Below are positions 35,060 to 44,204 of a stretch of DNA of 64,000 nucleotides, piece after piece. The DNA lies in NCBI RefSeq assembly GCF_001927285.1, contig NZ_MSIG01000006.1, positions 186,001 through 250,000 on the forward strand, in the 5' to 3' direction. Numbering within the stretch: position 1 is the stretch's first letter; each line of letters begins with the position of its first letter. The position numbers and the translations under genes were made by a program. The stretch is from Mongoliimonas terrestris (GTDB taxonomy: Bacteria > Pseudomonadota > Alphaproteobacteria > Rhizobiales > Pleomorphomonadaceae). The notes beneath the pieces were generated by a model. The model worked only from the letters and a program-made list of their open reading frames with translations. It was not told the DNA's origin and did not search any database.

Positions 35060-38000
35060 ATGTCCCGCACCGCCAAGAAGCCGCTCGACGCCCATCTGTT
35101 CGACGAGTATCGCGCCGTCACCGTGGCGGGGGTGCCGGACGGGGCGGAGGCGCTGGCGCTGGCCGAGATCGCCCGGGCCGCGCCGGGCAAGGGCGTGCGC
35201 GCCGTCTACGTGGCGCGGGACGGGCAGAGGCTCGCCCAGTTGCAGCGGGCGCTCGGCTTCTTCGCGCCGGAACTCGGCACGCTGGAGTTCCCGGCCTGGG
35301 ACTGCCTGCCCTACGACCGGGTGTCGCCGACGCCCGCCATGGTGGCCCGGCGCATGACCACGCTGGCGGCGCTGGTGGCGAGCCGCAATGAGACCAAGCC
35401 CTTCGTGCTCCTGACCACCGTCAATGCGCTCGTCCAGAAGGTGGTGCCGCCGACGCTCGTCTCCGGCGCGGTGCTGACGGCGGCGCCCGGCAACCGTATC
35501 GACATGACGACGCTGACCGCCTGGCTGGAGGACAACGGCTTCTCGCGCACCTCGACCGTGCGCGACACCGGCGAGTACGCGGTGCGCGGCGGCATCCTCG
35601 ACCTCTTCGCGCCGGGGACCGAGTATCCGGTGCGGTTCGACTTCTTCGGCGATACGCTGGAATCCATCCGCACCTTCGATCCGGAGAGCCAGCGGACGGT
35701 CGGCCAGTTGATCCGGCTCGACCTCGTTCCAATGTCGGAGGTGCAGCTGACACCGGCCTCCATCAAGCGCTTCCGCCAGCGCTATGTGGCGGCGTTCGGG
35801 GCGGCGACCTCGGGCGATCCGCTCTACGAGGCGGTGTCGGAGGGCCGGCGCTACGCGGGCGTGGAACACTGGATGCCGCTCTTCCACGAAACGGTCGCGA
35901 CCCTCTTCGACTATGTGCCGGATGCGCCCTACGTGCTCGATCCGCTCGCCGACGAGGCGATCACCGAGCGGCTCGTCACGGTGGCCGACCACTATGACGC
36001 GCGGCTCCATGCGCTAAAGGACGGCGGCGCCGGGGCGCCCTACAAGCCGCTGCCGCCGGGCGATCTCTACCTCCTCGATCGGGAGGTGAAGGCCGCCCTC
36101 GACAGCCGCGACGTCGCGCGCCTGACGCCCTTCCACCGGCCGGAGCAGACGTCCGCCAAGGTGGTGGATTTCGGCGGCAAGACCGGCCGGTCGTTCGCGG
36201 CGGAGCGGGCGAGCCCGGACGTCAACGTGTTCGACGTGCTGGTGCAGCATATCCGCGCGCTGAAGGCGGAAAACCGGCGCGTGGTGCTCGCCTGCTGGTC
36301 GGAGGGCTCGCGCGACCGGTTGGCGCAGGTGATCAACGACCACGGCGTGCAGGCGACCGACACGGTGCCGCATCTGGCCGCAGCGCTAAAGACGCCCGCC
36401 CACGTGCTGCCGCTCGCCATTCTGGGGGTCGAAACCGGGTTCGAGCTGCCGGACGTGGTGGTGGTGGCCGAGCAGGACGTGCTCGGCGACCGGCTGATCC
36501 GCGGCGCCAACCGCAAGAAGCGGGCGGACAACTTCCTCAAGGAGGTGGCGGCGCTCGCCGAGGGCGACCTGGTGGTGCACGTGGACCACGGCATCGGCCG
36601 CTTCACGGGCCTGAAGACCATCGAGGCCGCCGGAGCGCCGCACGACTGCCTGGAGATCCAGTACGCCGGCGGCGACCGGCTTTTCCTGCCGGTGGAGAAC
36701 ATCGAGCTTCTGTCCCGCTACGGCTCGGAAGACACCGAGGCGGTGCTCGATCGGCTGGGCGGCGGCGCGTGGCAGGCCCGCAAGGCCAAGATGAAGAAGC
36801 GGATCCGCGAGATGGCGGACGAGCTGATCAAGACCGCCGCCGCGCGCATGCTGCGCACCGCCCCGTCGCTGATCCCGCCGGAGGGCGTCTACGACGAGTT
36901 CGCCGCGCGCTTCCCTTATGACGAGACCGAGGACCAGCTGAACGCCATCGACAGCGTGATGGGCGACCTCGGCTCCGGCCGGCCGATGGACCGGCTGGTG
37001 TGCGGCGACGTGGGTTTCGGCAAGACGGAGGTGGCGCTCCGCGCGGCCTTCCTCGCCGCCATGTCGGGCAAGCAGGTGGCCGTGGTGGTGCCGACGACGC
37101 TGCTGTCGCGCCAGCATTTCCGCACCTTCGAAGCGCGCTTCAAGGGGCTGCCGATCGAGGTGCGCCAGGCCTCGCGGCTGGTGCCGGCCAAGGATCTCGC
37201 CGCGACGCGGGCGGGGATCGCCGACGGCACGGTGGACATCGTGGTGGGCACCCACGCGCTTCTGGCCAAGGGCATCGCCTTCAAGGACCTCGGCCTCCTC
37301 ATCATCGATGAGGAGCAGCACTTCGGCGTGAAGCACAAGGAGCGGCTGAAGGAGCTGAAGGCCGACGTGCACGTGCTGACGCTGTCGGCGACGCCGATCC
37401 CGCGCACGCTGCAGCTGGCGCTGACCGGCGTGCGCGAGCTGTCCCTGATCGCCACGGCGCCGGTGGACCGGCTGGCGGTGCGCTCCTTCGTGACGCCGTT
37501 CGACCCGCTCACCATCCGCGAGGCGCTGCTGCGCGAAAAGTACCGCGGCGGCCAGGCCTTCTACGTCTGCCCGCGACTGACCGACCTCGCCTCCCAGCGG
37601 GAGTTCCTGGAGAAGCACGTGCCGGAGGTGAAGGTGGCGGTCGCCCACGGGCAGATGGCGGCGACGGACCTTGAGGACATCATGAACGCCTTCTACGAGG
37701 GCCAGTATGATGTGCTCCTCTCCACCACGATCGTGGAGTCCGGGCTCGACATCCCGACCGCCAACACGCTGGTGGTGCACCGCTCCGACATGTTCGGCCT
37801 TGCCCAGCTCTACCAGCTGAAGGGCCGCGTCGGCCGGTCGAAGACGCGCGCCTACGCGCTCTTCACCACGCCGGCAGAGAAGAAGCTGACCGCCCAGGCG
37901 GAGCGGCGGCTGAAAGTACTGCAGAGCCTCGACACGCTGGGCGCCGGCTTCCAGCTCGCCAGCCACGACCTCGACATCCGCGGTGCCGGCAACCTCCTCG

Positions 38001-38713
38001 GCGAGGAGCAGTCGGGGCACATCAAGGAGGTGGGCTACGAGCTCTACCAGCAGATGCTGGAGGAGGCCGTCGCGGCGCTGAAGACGGGCGACGAGAGCCT
38101 TTCGGAAGACCAGTGGAGCCCGCAAATCACCGTGGGTACGCCGGTGATGATCCCGGAGACCTACGTCAACGACCTGACGCTGCGCCTCGGCCTCTACCGC
38201 CGGCTCGCGGACCTGGAGGACGCCGGCAGCATCGACGCCTTCGGCGCGGAGCTGATCGACCGGTTCGGGCCGCTGCCGAGCGAGGTGGAGCACCTTCTGA
38301 AGATCGTCACCATCAAGGCGCTCTGCCGCAAGACCAACGTGGACAAGGTGGACGCCGGGCCGAAGGGCGTCGTGATCTCGTTCCGTGAAGGGCGGTTCGA
38401 CAACCCGCCGGCGCTCGTCAAGTACATCGGCGAGCAGGGCATCATGGCCAAGATCCGCCCGGACCAGAAGGTGGTGCTGGTGCGCGACTGGCCGGACCCG
38501 GAGCAGCGCCTGAAGGGCACCGCCGCCATCCTGGTGCGGCTTGCCAAGATGGTGGACGAGGCCAAGGCCGGCGCGCCGACCAAGCTCACCATGCCGGCCA
38601 CCCCGCCACCCCCGCCGCCGGAGCCGGTGCGCAAGGGTAGCTACCCGAGCGTGGCGAGCTTCAAGGCGAAGGGCAGGGGGGTGAAGGGCGGGAGCGGGTT
38701 CGGACGACGGTGA
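35060..38713 (+). CDS. mfd: Transcription-repair coupling factor
   Basis: A 1217-residue ATP-dependent translocase that removes RNA polymerase stalled at DNA damage and recruits UvrA. The layout is complete: UvrB-like N-terminal domain, RNA-polymerase-interacting domain around VVHVDHGIGRFTGL, helicase domains with GDVGFGKTE (Walker A) and IDEEQHFGV (DEEQ box), TLSATPIPRTL (motif III), QLKGRVGRSKT (motif VI), and a C-terminal TRCF domain. The extra C-terminal Pro-rich and basic tail (ATPPPPPPEP) is typical of alphaproteobacterial Mfd. ATG 35060 is preferred over upstream in-frame starts because the family begins near this point. Confidence 0.97.
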   Translation: MSRTAKKPLDAHLFDEYRAVTVAGVPDGAEALALAEIARAAPGKGVRAVYVARDGQRLAQLQRALGFFAPELGTLEFPAWDCLPYDRVSPTPAMVARRMTTLAALVASRNETKPFVLLTTVNALVQKVVPPTLVSGAVLTAAPGNRIDMTTLTAWLEDNGFSRTSTVRDTGEYAVRGGILDLFAPGTEYPVRFDFFGDTLESIRTFDPESQRTVGQLIRLDLVPMSEVQLTPASIKRFRQRYVAAFGAATSGDPLYEAVSEGRRYAGVEHWMPLFHETVATLFDYVPDAPYVLDPLADEAITERLVTVADHYDARLHALKDGGAGAPYKPLPPGDLYLLDREVKAALDSRDVARLTPFHRPEQTSAKVVDFGGKTGRSFAAERASPDVNVFDVLVQHIRALKAENRRVVLACWSEGSRDRLAQVINDHGVQATDTVPHLAAALKTPAHVLPLAILGVETGFELPDVVVVAEQDVLGDRLIRGANRKKRADNFLKEVAALAEGDLVVHVDHGIGRFTGLKTIEAAGAPHDCLEIQYAGGDRLFLPVENIELLSRYGSEDTEAVLDRLGGGAWQARKAKMKKRIREMADELIKTAAARMLRTAPSLIPPEGVYDEFAARFPYDETEDQLNAIDSVMGDLGSGRPMDRLVCGDVGFGKTEVALRAAFLAAMSGKQVAVVVPTTLLSRQHFRTFEARFKGLPIEVRQASRLVPAKDLAATRAGIADGTVDIVVGTHALLAKGIAFKDLGLLIIDEEQHFGVKHKERLKELKADVHVLTLSATPIPRTLQLALTGVRELSLIATAPVDRLAVRSFVTPFDPLTIREALLREKYRGGQAFYVCPRLTDLASQREFLEKHVPEVKVAVAHGQMAATDLEDIMNAFYEGQYDVLLSTTIVESGLDIPTANTLVVHRSDMFGLAQLYQLKGRVGRSKTRAYALFTTPAEKKLTAQAERRLKVLQSLDTLGAGFQLASHDLDIRGAGNLLGEEQSGHIKEVGYELYQQMLEEAVAALKTGDESLSEDQWSPQITVGTPVMIPETYVNDLTLRLGLYRRLADLEDAGSIDAFGAELIDRFGPLPSEVEHLLKIVTIKALCRKTNVDKVDAGPKGVVISFREGRFDNPPALVKYIGEQGIMAKIRPDQKVVLVRDWPDPEQRLKGTAAILVRLAKMVDEAKAGAPTKLTMPATPPPPPPEPVRKGSYPSVASFKAKGRGVKGGSGFGRR

Positions 38714-39192
38714 GGGGTGGGGAGCTTAAGGGGGCGGGTCGCGCGGGTCACGACGATCGGGGGCGGGTGGAGAGGCCGGTGGTTGCGGATCCGCCATCTT
38801 TTGGTCAACGCGTCACCCCGGCGAAAGCCAGGGCCCAGCCGACGGTGGGAACCGGGGCGGAAGGGTGCCGGGGCAACACGGAGATGGCGCCGTCGGTTGG
38901 ATCCCGGCGTTCGCCGGGATGACGATCGGGCGCTTAGACGGGGTGGCGCGGGCATGCTGGCGCCGGTCACCGCCGTCCTCGTCATGGGCCGGTTCATCCG
39001 GACCAGCCACGCATTTTGCCGCTCGGGGCGCGGGAAACCCTATACGTCAGGGCGCAAGAAATGCGTGGGTGGTCCGCCTGCGCGGACCATGACGATCGGG
39101 GTGGGTGGGACGGTCGGTGCGGGTCGTTTCTTTGCCGCCGCACCCATTTCCGTCACCGGCTTTGGAAACTCCGTAACCGTCGCCGCCGCACG
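38714..39192. repeat. Intergenic region with palindromic repeats
   Basis: No gene seen. Two arms, 38811-38845 and 38890-38924, are imperfect reverse complements over 35 bases, with the outer motif GTCAYCCCGGCGAA and centre around CCGACGG; this resembles a dispersed alphaproteobacterial intergenic repeat. A second, shorter pair (CCACGCATTT at 39007-39016 with its complement at 39059-39068) follows. Both could form hairpins downstream of mfd. Confidence 0.65.
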
Positions 39193-39222
39193 AAAAAAGC
39201 CGCCGGGGGTTGCCCGGCGGCT
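39193..39222 (-). terminator. Rho-independent terminator of the binding-protein gene
   Basis: On the minus strand a nine-base-pair stem GCCGCCGGG/CCCGGCGGC (39199-39221) is followed by six T residues. It lies about 30 bases after the stop of the minus-strand gene at 39253. Confidence 0.87.
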
Positions 39223-39252
39223 GGCTGGCGCATGCGGGAATTTACCGTCGTG

Positions 39253-40098
39253 TCAGTTCATCTTGGCGACGCAGTCGGCGTCTTCCTTGAGGCTCGGGGC
39301 GTCCAGGTACTTGGCGCGGATCTTCGTGTAGGTGCAGTCGGCGATGATCTCCTCGAGAGCGAGGTTCACCCGGTCGAGCAGTTCCTGGCTGTCCTTGCGG
39401 ACGAACCACGAGAAGCCGCGCTTGTCTTCCGGCACGGACGGGTCGCCGAGCCAATGGTCGCCGCCGCCGAGCTTCCAGTCCTTGCCTTCGGGCTTGTTGA
39501 TCAGCTCGACAGTCCAGTTGATCTTGCTGTCGAAGGTGAGGTCGATGCGGCCGGCCAGGAGATCGAGCTTGATCTGGTCCGGGTTGTCGTAGAGCACGAA
39601 TTCCATCGAGTTGGGGAAGTGCGTCTCGATGTACTTGATGGTGGCGGCGCCGCGCTGGAGGCCGATCTTCTTGCCGGCGAGGCCCTCGGAGGTGAAGGTC
39701 CAGTCGGAGGAGGCCGGCACCACGAAGGTGGTCGGGTTGTAGACGACCGGGCGGCTGAAGAGGCCCTTTTCGGCGCGCTCCGGGGTCGGGGCGAGCTGGG
39801 TGGCGATTAGGTCGAACTTGCCCTGGAGCATGGACGGGATCAACGCCTTGAAGTCGATGGCGACGATCTCGCACTCGACGTTCATCCGCTTGCAGACCTC
39901 GCGGGCGAGATCCGGCTCGACACCGACGACGGCGCCGGTGGAGTCCACGATGGAGAAGGGCGGATAGGTGCCCTCGTTGCCGATGCGCAGCTTTTCCGCC
40001 TGCGCCGAGGCCATGCCGCCGACGACGATCAGGGAGCCGAGCGCGAGGCTGGCGACCGCCGATCGCACGAGCCGCATACCGAAGTGGTCCATCTTCAT
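39253..40098 (-). CDS. Periplasmic binding protein, amino-acid type (SBP family 3)
   Basis: A 281-residue protein with a signal peptide ending around ASAQA (residue 35), then LRIGNEGTYPPFSIVDSTGAVVGVEPDLAREVCKRM, the opening of polar amino acid binding proteins, and later FDLIATQLAPTPERA. The Asp-rich FDSKINWTVEL segment is atypical. Paired permease and ATPase genes are not next to it, so it is an orphan receptor that must use a transporter encoded elsewhere. The ATG at 40098 is the start consistent with the signal peptide. Confidence 0.88.
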   Translation of the reverse strand: MKMDHFGMRLVRSAVASLALGSLIVVGGMASAQAEKLRIGNEGTYPPFSIVDSTGAVVGVEPDLAREVCKRMNVECEIVAIDFKALIPSMLQGKFDLIATQLAPTPERAEKGLFSRPVVYNPTTFVVPASSDWTFTSEGLAGKKIGLQRGAATIKYIETHFPNSMEFVLYDNPDQIKLDLLAGRIDLTFDSKINWTVELINKPEGKDWKLGGGDHWLGDPSVPEDKRGFSWFVRKDSQELLDRVNLALEEIIADCTYTKIRAKYLDAPSLKEDADCVAKMN

Positions 40099-40492
40099 GT
40101 GTAGTCCTGCCCTGGCATTCCCTCGACCGTTCCGGCGAGGTCCTTGATGCTGAATGCTAGTCGGCGGCACGAGGCGGAAAAATCGACAATGCCTAATGCG
40201 AAGGCAGGGCGTTAAGCGATGCAAAATCTGCCTAGCGCCGCGCCGCACTGGTCAGCACATGGGCATCCGACCATCCGTATCGTCCAGCGTCGCCAGGCCG
40301 GCGGCAACCCAGGGCGGAAGCGGCGCCGCGGCGGCGCGCGGGCGTTTCGACCGGCAGCCTGGAGCAGTTCCCGACCTGACGCCAATCGCCAGGTCGGGAA
40401 GATATCGCTCCAGATACAATGAGCCGGAGCATTCTCTCATCGCTCAAGTCGTGCAACTTGATCGGAGAATGCTCCAGCGGGGCGGAGAACCG
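40099..40492. repeat. Intergenic region with two nested hairpins
   Basis: No gene seen. TTCCCGACCTG (40368-40378) and CAGGTCGGGAA (40390-40400) form an 11-base-pair stem, enclosed by GGAGC/GCTCC. A second element pairs GGAGCATTCTC (40426-40436) with GAGAATGCTCC (40465-40475), with an inner CAAGT/ACTTG pair. The GGAGCATTCTC type of palindrome is a familiar intergenic element of Hyphomicrobiales. The promoter of the binding-protein gene presumably lies near 40100-40200. Confidence 0.7.
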
Positions 40493-41314
40493 TCAGCCGG
40501 CGGTCTTGGCCTGCTGCCAGAGCGCTTCCATCTCGGCGAGCGTGGCATCGGCCGGCGTACGGCCGTCCGCCTTCAGGGCGGCTTCAATGAAGCGGAAGCG
40601 AGTGCGGAACTTCTGGTTGGTGGCGGCGAGCGCCACGTCCGGGTCGACGTCCAGGTGGCGGCCGAGGTTGGCGAGGGCGAACAGCACGTCGCCGAGCTCG
40701 CCGGCCACAATCGTGCGGTCGGCGCGGGCGTCGATCTCGGCCTCCAGTTCGTCGAGCTCCTCGCGGATCTTGGCGAGGACGGCCTTCGGGTCGTTCCAGT
40801 CGAAGCCGACGGTGCCGGCCTTCTCCTGCAACTTCACGGCCGCCTTCAGCGGCGGCAGGATGGCCGGTACATCGGCAAGAAGGCCCTCGTCCGGGGCGGG
40901 GAGGCCGGCAGCCGCGCGGCGGGCGCGCTTCTCGGCCTTCTCCTCCGCCTTGAGGGCCTTCCAGAGGCCCTTCGCCATGGAGGGCGAGCGGGCCTCGGCC
41001 GGACCGAACACGTGCGGATGGCGGCGGATCATCTTGGTGGTGATCGCCTCCACCACGTCCGGGAAGGCGAAGCTGCCCTCCTCCTCGGCCATGCGGGCAT
41101 GGAAGACCACCTGCAGGAGAAGGTCGCCGAGTTCGTCGCAAAGGTCGGCCCTGTCGCCGCGCTGGATGGCGTCCAGCACCTCGTAGGCCTCCTCCAGGGT
41201 GTAGGGCGCGATGGTCTGGAAGGTCTGTTCCACGTCCCAGGCACAGCCGGTGGCGGGATCGCGCAGGCGCGCCATGACCTCAAGGAGGCGCTCGATATCG
41301 CGGCCGGGCTGCAT
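40493..41314 (-). CDS. mazG: Nucleoside triphosphate pyrophosphohydrolase
   Basis: A 273-residue MazG, hydrolysing NTPs to NMP and pyrophosphate and thought to clean the pool of non-standard nucleotides. The N-terminal catalytic module has EEAYE (41-45) and ELGD (61-64), the metal-binding ExxE plus ExxD pattern; a second, partial MazG module follows (KIREELDELEAEI, ELGDVLFAL). The length is normal for the two-module form. Stand-alone gene. Confidence 0.95.
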   Translation of the reverse strand: MQPGRDIERLLEVMARLRDPATGCAWDVEQTFQTIAPYTLEEAYEVLDAIQRGDRADLCDELGDLLLQVVFHARMAEEEGSFAFPDVVEAITTKMIRRHPHVFGPAEARSPSMAKGLWKALKAEEKAEKRARRAAAGLPAPDEGLLADVPAILPPLKAAVKLQEKAGTVGFDWNDPKAVLAKIREELDELEAEIDARADRTIVAGELGDVLFALANLGRHLDVDPDVALAATNQKFRTRFRFIEAALKADGRTPADATLAEMEALWQQAKTAG

Positions 41315-41409
41315 CAGGGGGAGGGCTCCTGGAACGATGGGGGTCCGGCCCTGGATCTAGCATTCCGGCCGGGAAAAGCCCACCGCCGCGGCCCGCGGTT
41401 CATACCTCG

Positions 41410-41519
41410 CTCGTAAAGTACCGACACGTCGGAACTTTACGAGGTTACGGCCTGATCGGCCGACGCCCGTTCGGGCTTGCCTTCACCCACTAAGTTTCGA
41501 CAAGTCAAAACTTAGTGGG
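41410..41519. repeat. Pair of related 34-base palindromes
   Basis: 41410-41443 (centre CCGACACGTCGG) and 41486-41519 (centre CGACAAGTC) are each near-perfect 34-base palindromes, 42 bases apart, and share the architecture TAAGT-CGAC-GTC-ACTTA. The second ends eight bases before the stop of the minus-strand metal permease, so it may fold in that transcript. No T-run follows, so I do not call it a terminator. Confidence 0.85.
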
Positions 41520-41526
41520 CTCGGTA

Positions 41527-42453
41527 TCAGGCCGGCGCGCCGATCGACCGGGTGCCCTTGCGGCGGGGGCCGGCCACGCAGGCGGCCGCGAGGATGAGGC
41601 CGGACACCACGGCGATCATGCCGGCGGCGCTGACGCTGGACTGGAAGCCGATCCAGAGCGGCCCGTAACCGGCGGCGACATAACCACCGACAGCGGAGGC
41701 GACGGCAAAGAGAAGGCTCCAGGCCACCTGCGGCACCAGCCGGTCGGTCATCAGCCGGGCGGCGGCGGGTGGGCAGATGAACATGGCGACGACGAGAATG
41801 GAGCCGACCGCCTCGAAGGCGAACACCGCCACCACCGCCGTGAAGAGGAGAAGCGCCATGTCGACCACGCGCGGGCGCGCGCCGACCGTGGCGGCGAATA
41901 CCGGGTCGAACGAGCCGATCACCAGCTCCTTCCAGAAGGCGAGCACGAAGGCGGCGACGGCCACCAGCACCGCGAGAAGGCGCCAGACCTGCGGGGGGAG
42001 GGCGGCAAGAGCAGTGGGGTCGAGGAGGGCGGCCCAGCCGGTGCCCTCGAACCAGATCAGGCTTTCCAGGTTGCCGAGAAGGGCATGCTCCACGTCGAGG
42101 TGGACCGATCCGGCACCGGAGGTCTCCAGGAGGAGGACACCGCCGGCGAACATGCTGGTGAAGACGACACCCATGGCGGCCCCCGGCTCCACCCCGCCGA
42201 CCGAACGGACGAGCGCGATCAGGGCCGAGGCCAGCACGGCGGCGGCGGTGGCGCCGAGAAGCATGGGCAGGGGCGCCACGACGCCGGTGAGGAGAAAGGC
42301 GGCGACGATGCCGGGCAGCACCACGTGGCTGACCGCGTCGCCGATCAGGCTCTGGCGACGAAGGACGAGGAAGTTGCCGACGAGGGCGCAGGCGAGCGCC
42401 GCGGCGGTGGAGACCACCAGCGGCACGAGGGACAGGAGGACGAAGTCGTTCAT
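41527..42453 (-). CDS. sitD: Manganese/iron ABC transporter permease 2
   Basis: A 308-residue member of the ABC-3 metal permease family with eight to nine helices. It carries the family stretch VLRRQSLIGDAVSHVVLPGIVAAFLL and FEAVGSILVVAMFICPPAAARLM. Its start overlaps the end of the upstream permease by four bases (ATGA). The C-terminal basic tail GPRRKGTRSIGAPA is cytoplasmic. Forms the channel together with the other permease. Confidence 0.92.
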   Translation of the reverse strand: MNDFVLLSLVPLVVSTAAALACALVGNFLVLRRQSLIGDAVSHVVLPGIVAAFLLTGVVAPLPMLLGATAAAVLASALIALVRSVGGVEPGAAMGVVFTSMFAGGVLLLETSGAGSVHLDVEHALLGNLESLIWFEGTGWAALLDPTALAALPPQVWRLLAVLVAVAAFVLAFWKELVIGSFDPVFAATVGARPRVVDMALLLFTAVVAVFAFEAVGSILVVAMFICPPAAARLMTDRLVPQVAWSLLFAVASAVGGYVAAGYGPLWIGFQSSVSAAGMIAVVSGLILAAACVAGPRRKGTRSIGAPA

Positions 42454-43385
42454 CCGACCGCCTCCTCGGTCCGCCGGCGGACGAAGGCCGGGAAGAGGCC
42501 GCGCGCCGGACCGAAAAGCAGCGAGACGACGAAGAAGGCCGTGCCGGTGAGGACGATCAGCGGGCCGGTGGGCAGGCCCGGGCCGGCGGCCGACAGGGCG
42601 GCGCCCACGTGGCCGGAGACGGCGCCCATGCCGGCTGCGATCAGCGTCATGGTGCCGACCCGGTCGGTCCAGAAGCGGGCGGCGACGGGCGGAATGATGG
42701 CGAGGGCCACCACGAGCACGAGGCCGGCCACCTGCAGACCGATGACGATGACGACGAGGAGGATGCCGATCATCAGGAGGTCGACGCGGCGCACGTTGAC
42801 GCCCGTGGCGGCCGCGAAGGTGGGATCGAAGCAGACCAGCGTGAACGACCGGCGGAGCGCCATGATGAGGAGCCCGGCGACACACGCCGACAGCGCGATG
42901 GTCTGGGCCTCCACGAGGCGCATGCCGGCTGTGGCGCCGAGGAGGAAGCCGGCGATGCCGGCCTGGCCGCCGACGTCCATCGACTGGATGACCGTGAGGA
43001 GCACCACGCCGGCGCCGAAGAAGGTGGAGAGCACCGCGCCGATCGCCACGTCCTCGTCGAGCCGGGTGTTGCGCGTGATGGCGTCGATGGCGAGGAGCCC
43101 GAGCACGGCGGTGCCGACCGCGCCGAGCATCAGCCCCGGCAGGAAACGGCCGTCGCCGGTTGCGAGCGCCATCACGATGAAGGCTATGGCAAGGCCGGGG
43201 AGGGTGGCGTGGCTCATGGCGTCGGAGACGAGCGCCCGGCGGCGGAGCGTCACGAAGGTGCCGATCGCCCCGGCGTTGGCGCCGAGAAGGGCGGCGCCGA
43301 TGGACACGAGGGTCGAATTGTAGCCGGCCTGGAAGGAGAGGGCGGCGAACACCGCCGGCCCGAAGTCCGTCGCGAGCGTGGTCAT
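42450..43385 (-). CDS. sitC: Manganese/iron ABC transporter permease 1
   Basis: A 311-residue ABC-3 family permease with the matching stretch TLRRRALVSDAMSHATLPGLAIAFI and LQVAGLVLVVALAIIPPVAARFW. It overlaps both neighbours by four bases, showing a tightly coupled operon. It has a longer cytoplasmic tail (FPAFVRRRTEEAVG) than its partner. Confidence 0.92.
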   Translation of the reverse strand: MTTLATDFGPAVFAALSFQAGYNSTLVSIGAALLGANAGAIGTFVTLRRRALVSDAMSHATLPGLAIAFIVMALATGDGRFLPGLMLGAVGTAVLGLLAIDAITRNTRLDEDVAIGAVLSTFFGAGVVLLTVIQSMDVGGQAGIAGFLLGATAGMRLVEAQTIALSACVAGLLIMALRRSFTLVCFDPTFAAATGVNVRRVDLLMIGILLVVIVIGLQVAGLVLVVALAIIPPVAARFWTDRVGTMTLIAAGMGAVSGHVGAALSAAGPGLPTGPLIVLTGTAFFVVSLLFGPARGLFPAFVRRRTEEAVG

Positions 43386-44191
43386 CGCAGGCGCTCCGGC
43401 CGGCCGCGACCGTCCGGGAAGGCCTCCAGGGACAGCCGACCGCCGTAGGTCGTCTCCAGCACGTCGGGGGTGAAGACCTCGGCGGTGCGCCCGGCGGCGA
43501 CGATGCGGCCGGCCATCAGCACCACGTGGTCGAAGATCTCCGTGACGCTGGCAAGGTCGTGGTGGACGGCCACGATGGTGCGGCCCTCCTGGTTGAGGCT
43601 GCGCAGCACCTCCACGATCGCGGCTTCGGTGGCCGCATCGACCCCGGCGAAGGGCTCGTCGAGAAGCGTCAGGTCGGCGTCCTGGGCGAGCGCGCGGGCG
43701 AGGAAGACCCGCTGCTGCTGGCCGCCGGAGAGCCGGCCGATCTGCCGGTCGGCGAGGCCGGCCATGCCGACGCGGGCGAGCGCCGCGCGGGCCTTCTCCT
43801 TGTGGCGGCGGCCGGGCAGGCGCATGAAGCCCATGTCGGCGTAAAGCCCCATCAGCACCACGTCGAGAGCGGTGGCCGGGAAGTCCCAGTCCACCGCCGC
43901 CCGCTGCGGCACATAGGCGACGCGCCGGCGCACCGCGCCGAAGGGCCGGCCCCAGAAGGCGACGCGGCCGCTTGTGCGCGGGATAAGGTCGAGCGCCGCC
44001 TTTAGAAGCGTGGACTTGCCGGCGCCATTCGGCCCCACGATGGCGGTGAGGGATCCCGGCTGGATGTCGACCGAGGCGGAGCGGATGGCCGCAAGGTCCT
44101 GGTAGGCGACCGTCATGTCGCGGATCGACAGCGGGGAGGCCGCGTCGACGGCGGCTGTCGGATCGGGCGGAACGGGCGCGCGCTTCAGCAT
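43382..44191 (-). CDS. sitB: Manganese/iron ABC transporter ATP-binding protein
   Basis: A 269-residue ATPase with GPNGAGKST (Walker A), LSGGQQQRVFLARAL (signature), LLDEPFAG (Walker B) and the switch histidine in VHHD. The pattern matches the ZnuC/SitB/MntB group. It follows the binding-protein gene by 13 bases and overlaps the first permease by four. Confidence 0.94.
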   Translation of the reverse strand: MLKRAPVPPDPTAAVDAASPLSIRDMTVAYQDLAAIRSASVDIQPGSLTAIVGPNGAGKSTLLKAALDLIPRTSGRVAFWGRPFGAVRRRVAYVPQRAAVDWDFPATALDVVLMGLYADMGFMRLPGRRHKEKARAALARVGMAGLADRQIGRLSGGQQQRVFLARALAQDADLTLLDEPFAGVDAATEAAIVEVLRSLNQEGRTIVAVHHDLASVTEIFDHVVLMAGRIVAAGRTAEVFTPDVLETTYGGRLSLEAFPDGRGRPERLR

Positions 44192-44204
44192 GGATCGATC
44201 TTTC

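Noticed and set aside
36386..38293. 635-residue open frame antisense to mfd
   Set aside because: Shadow of a real gene: composition is His/Arg/Glu-rich without recognisable domains, and mfd is complete on the other strand.
41486..41519. Palindrome as terminator of the sit operon
   Set aside because: The stem is strong but no T-run follows on the minus strand, so it was listed as a repeat instead.
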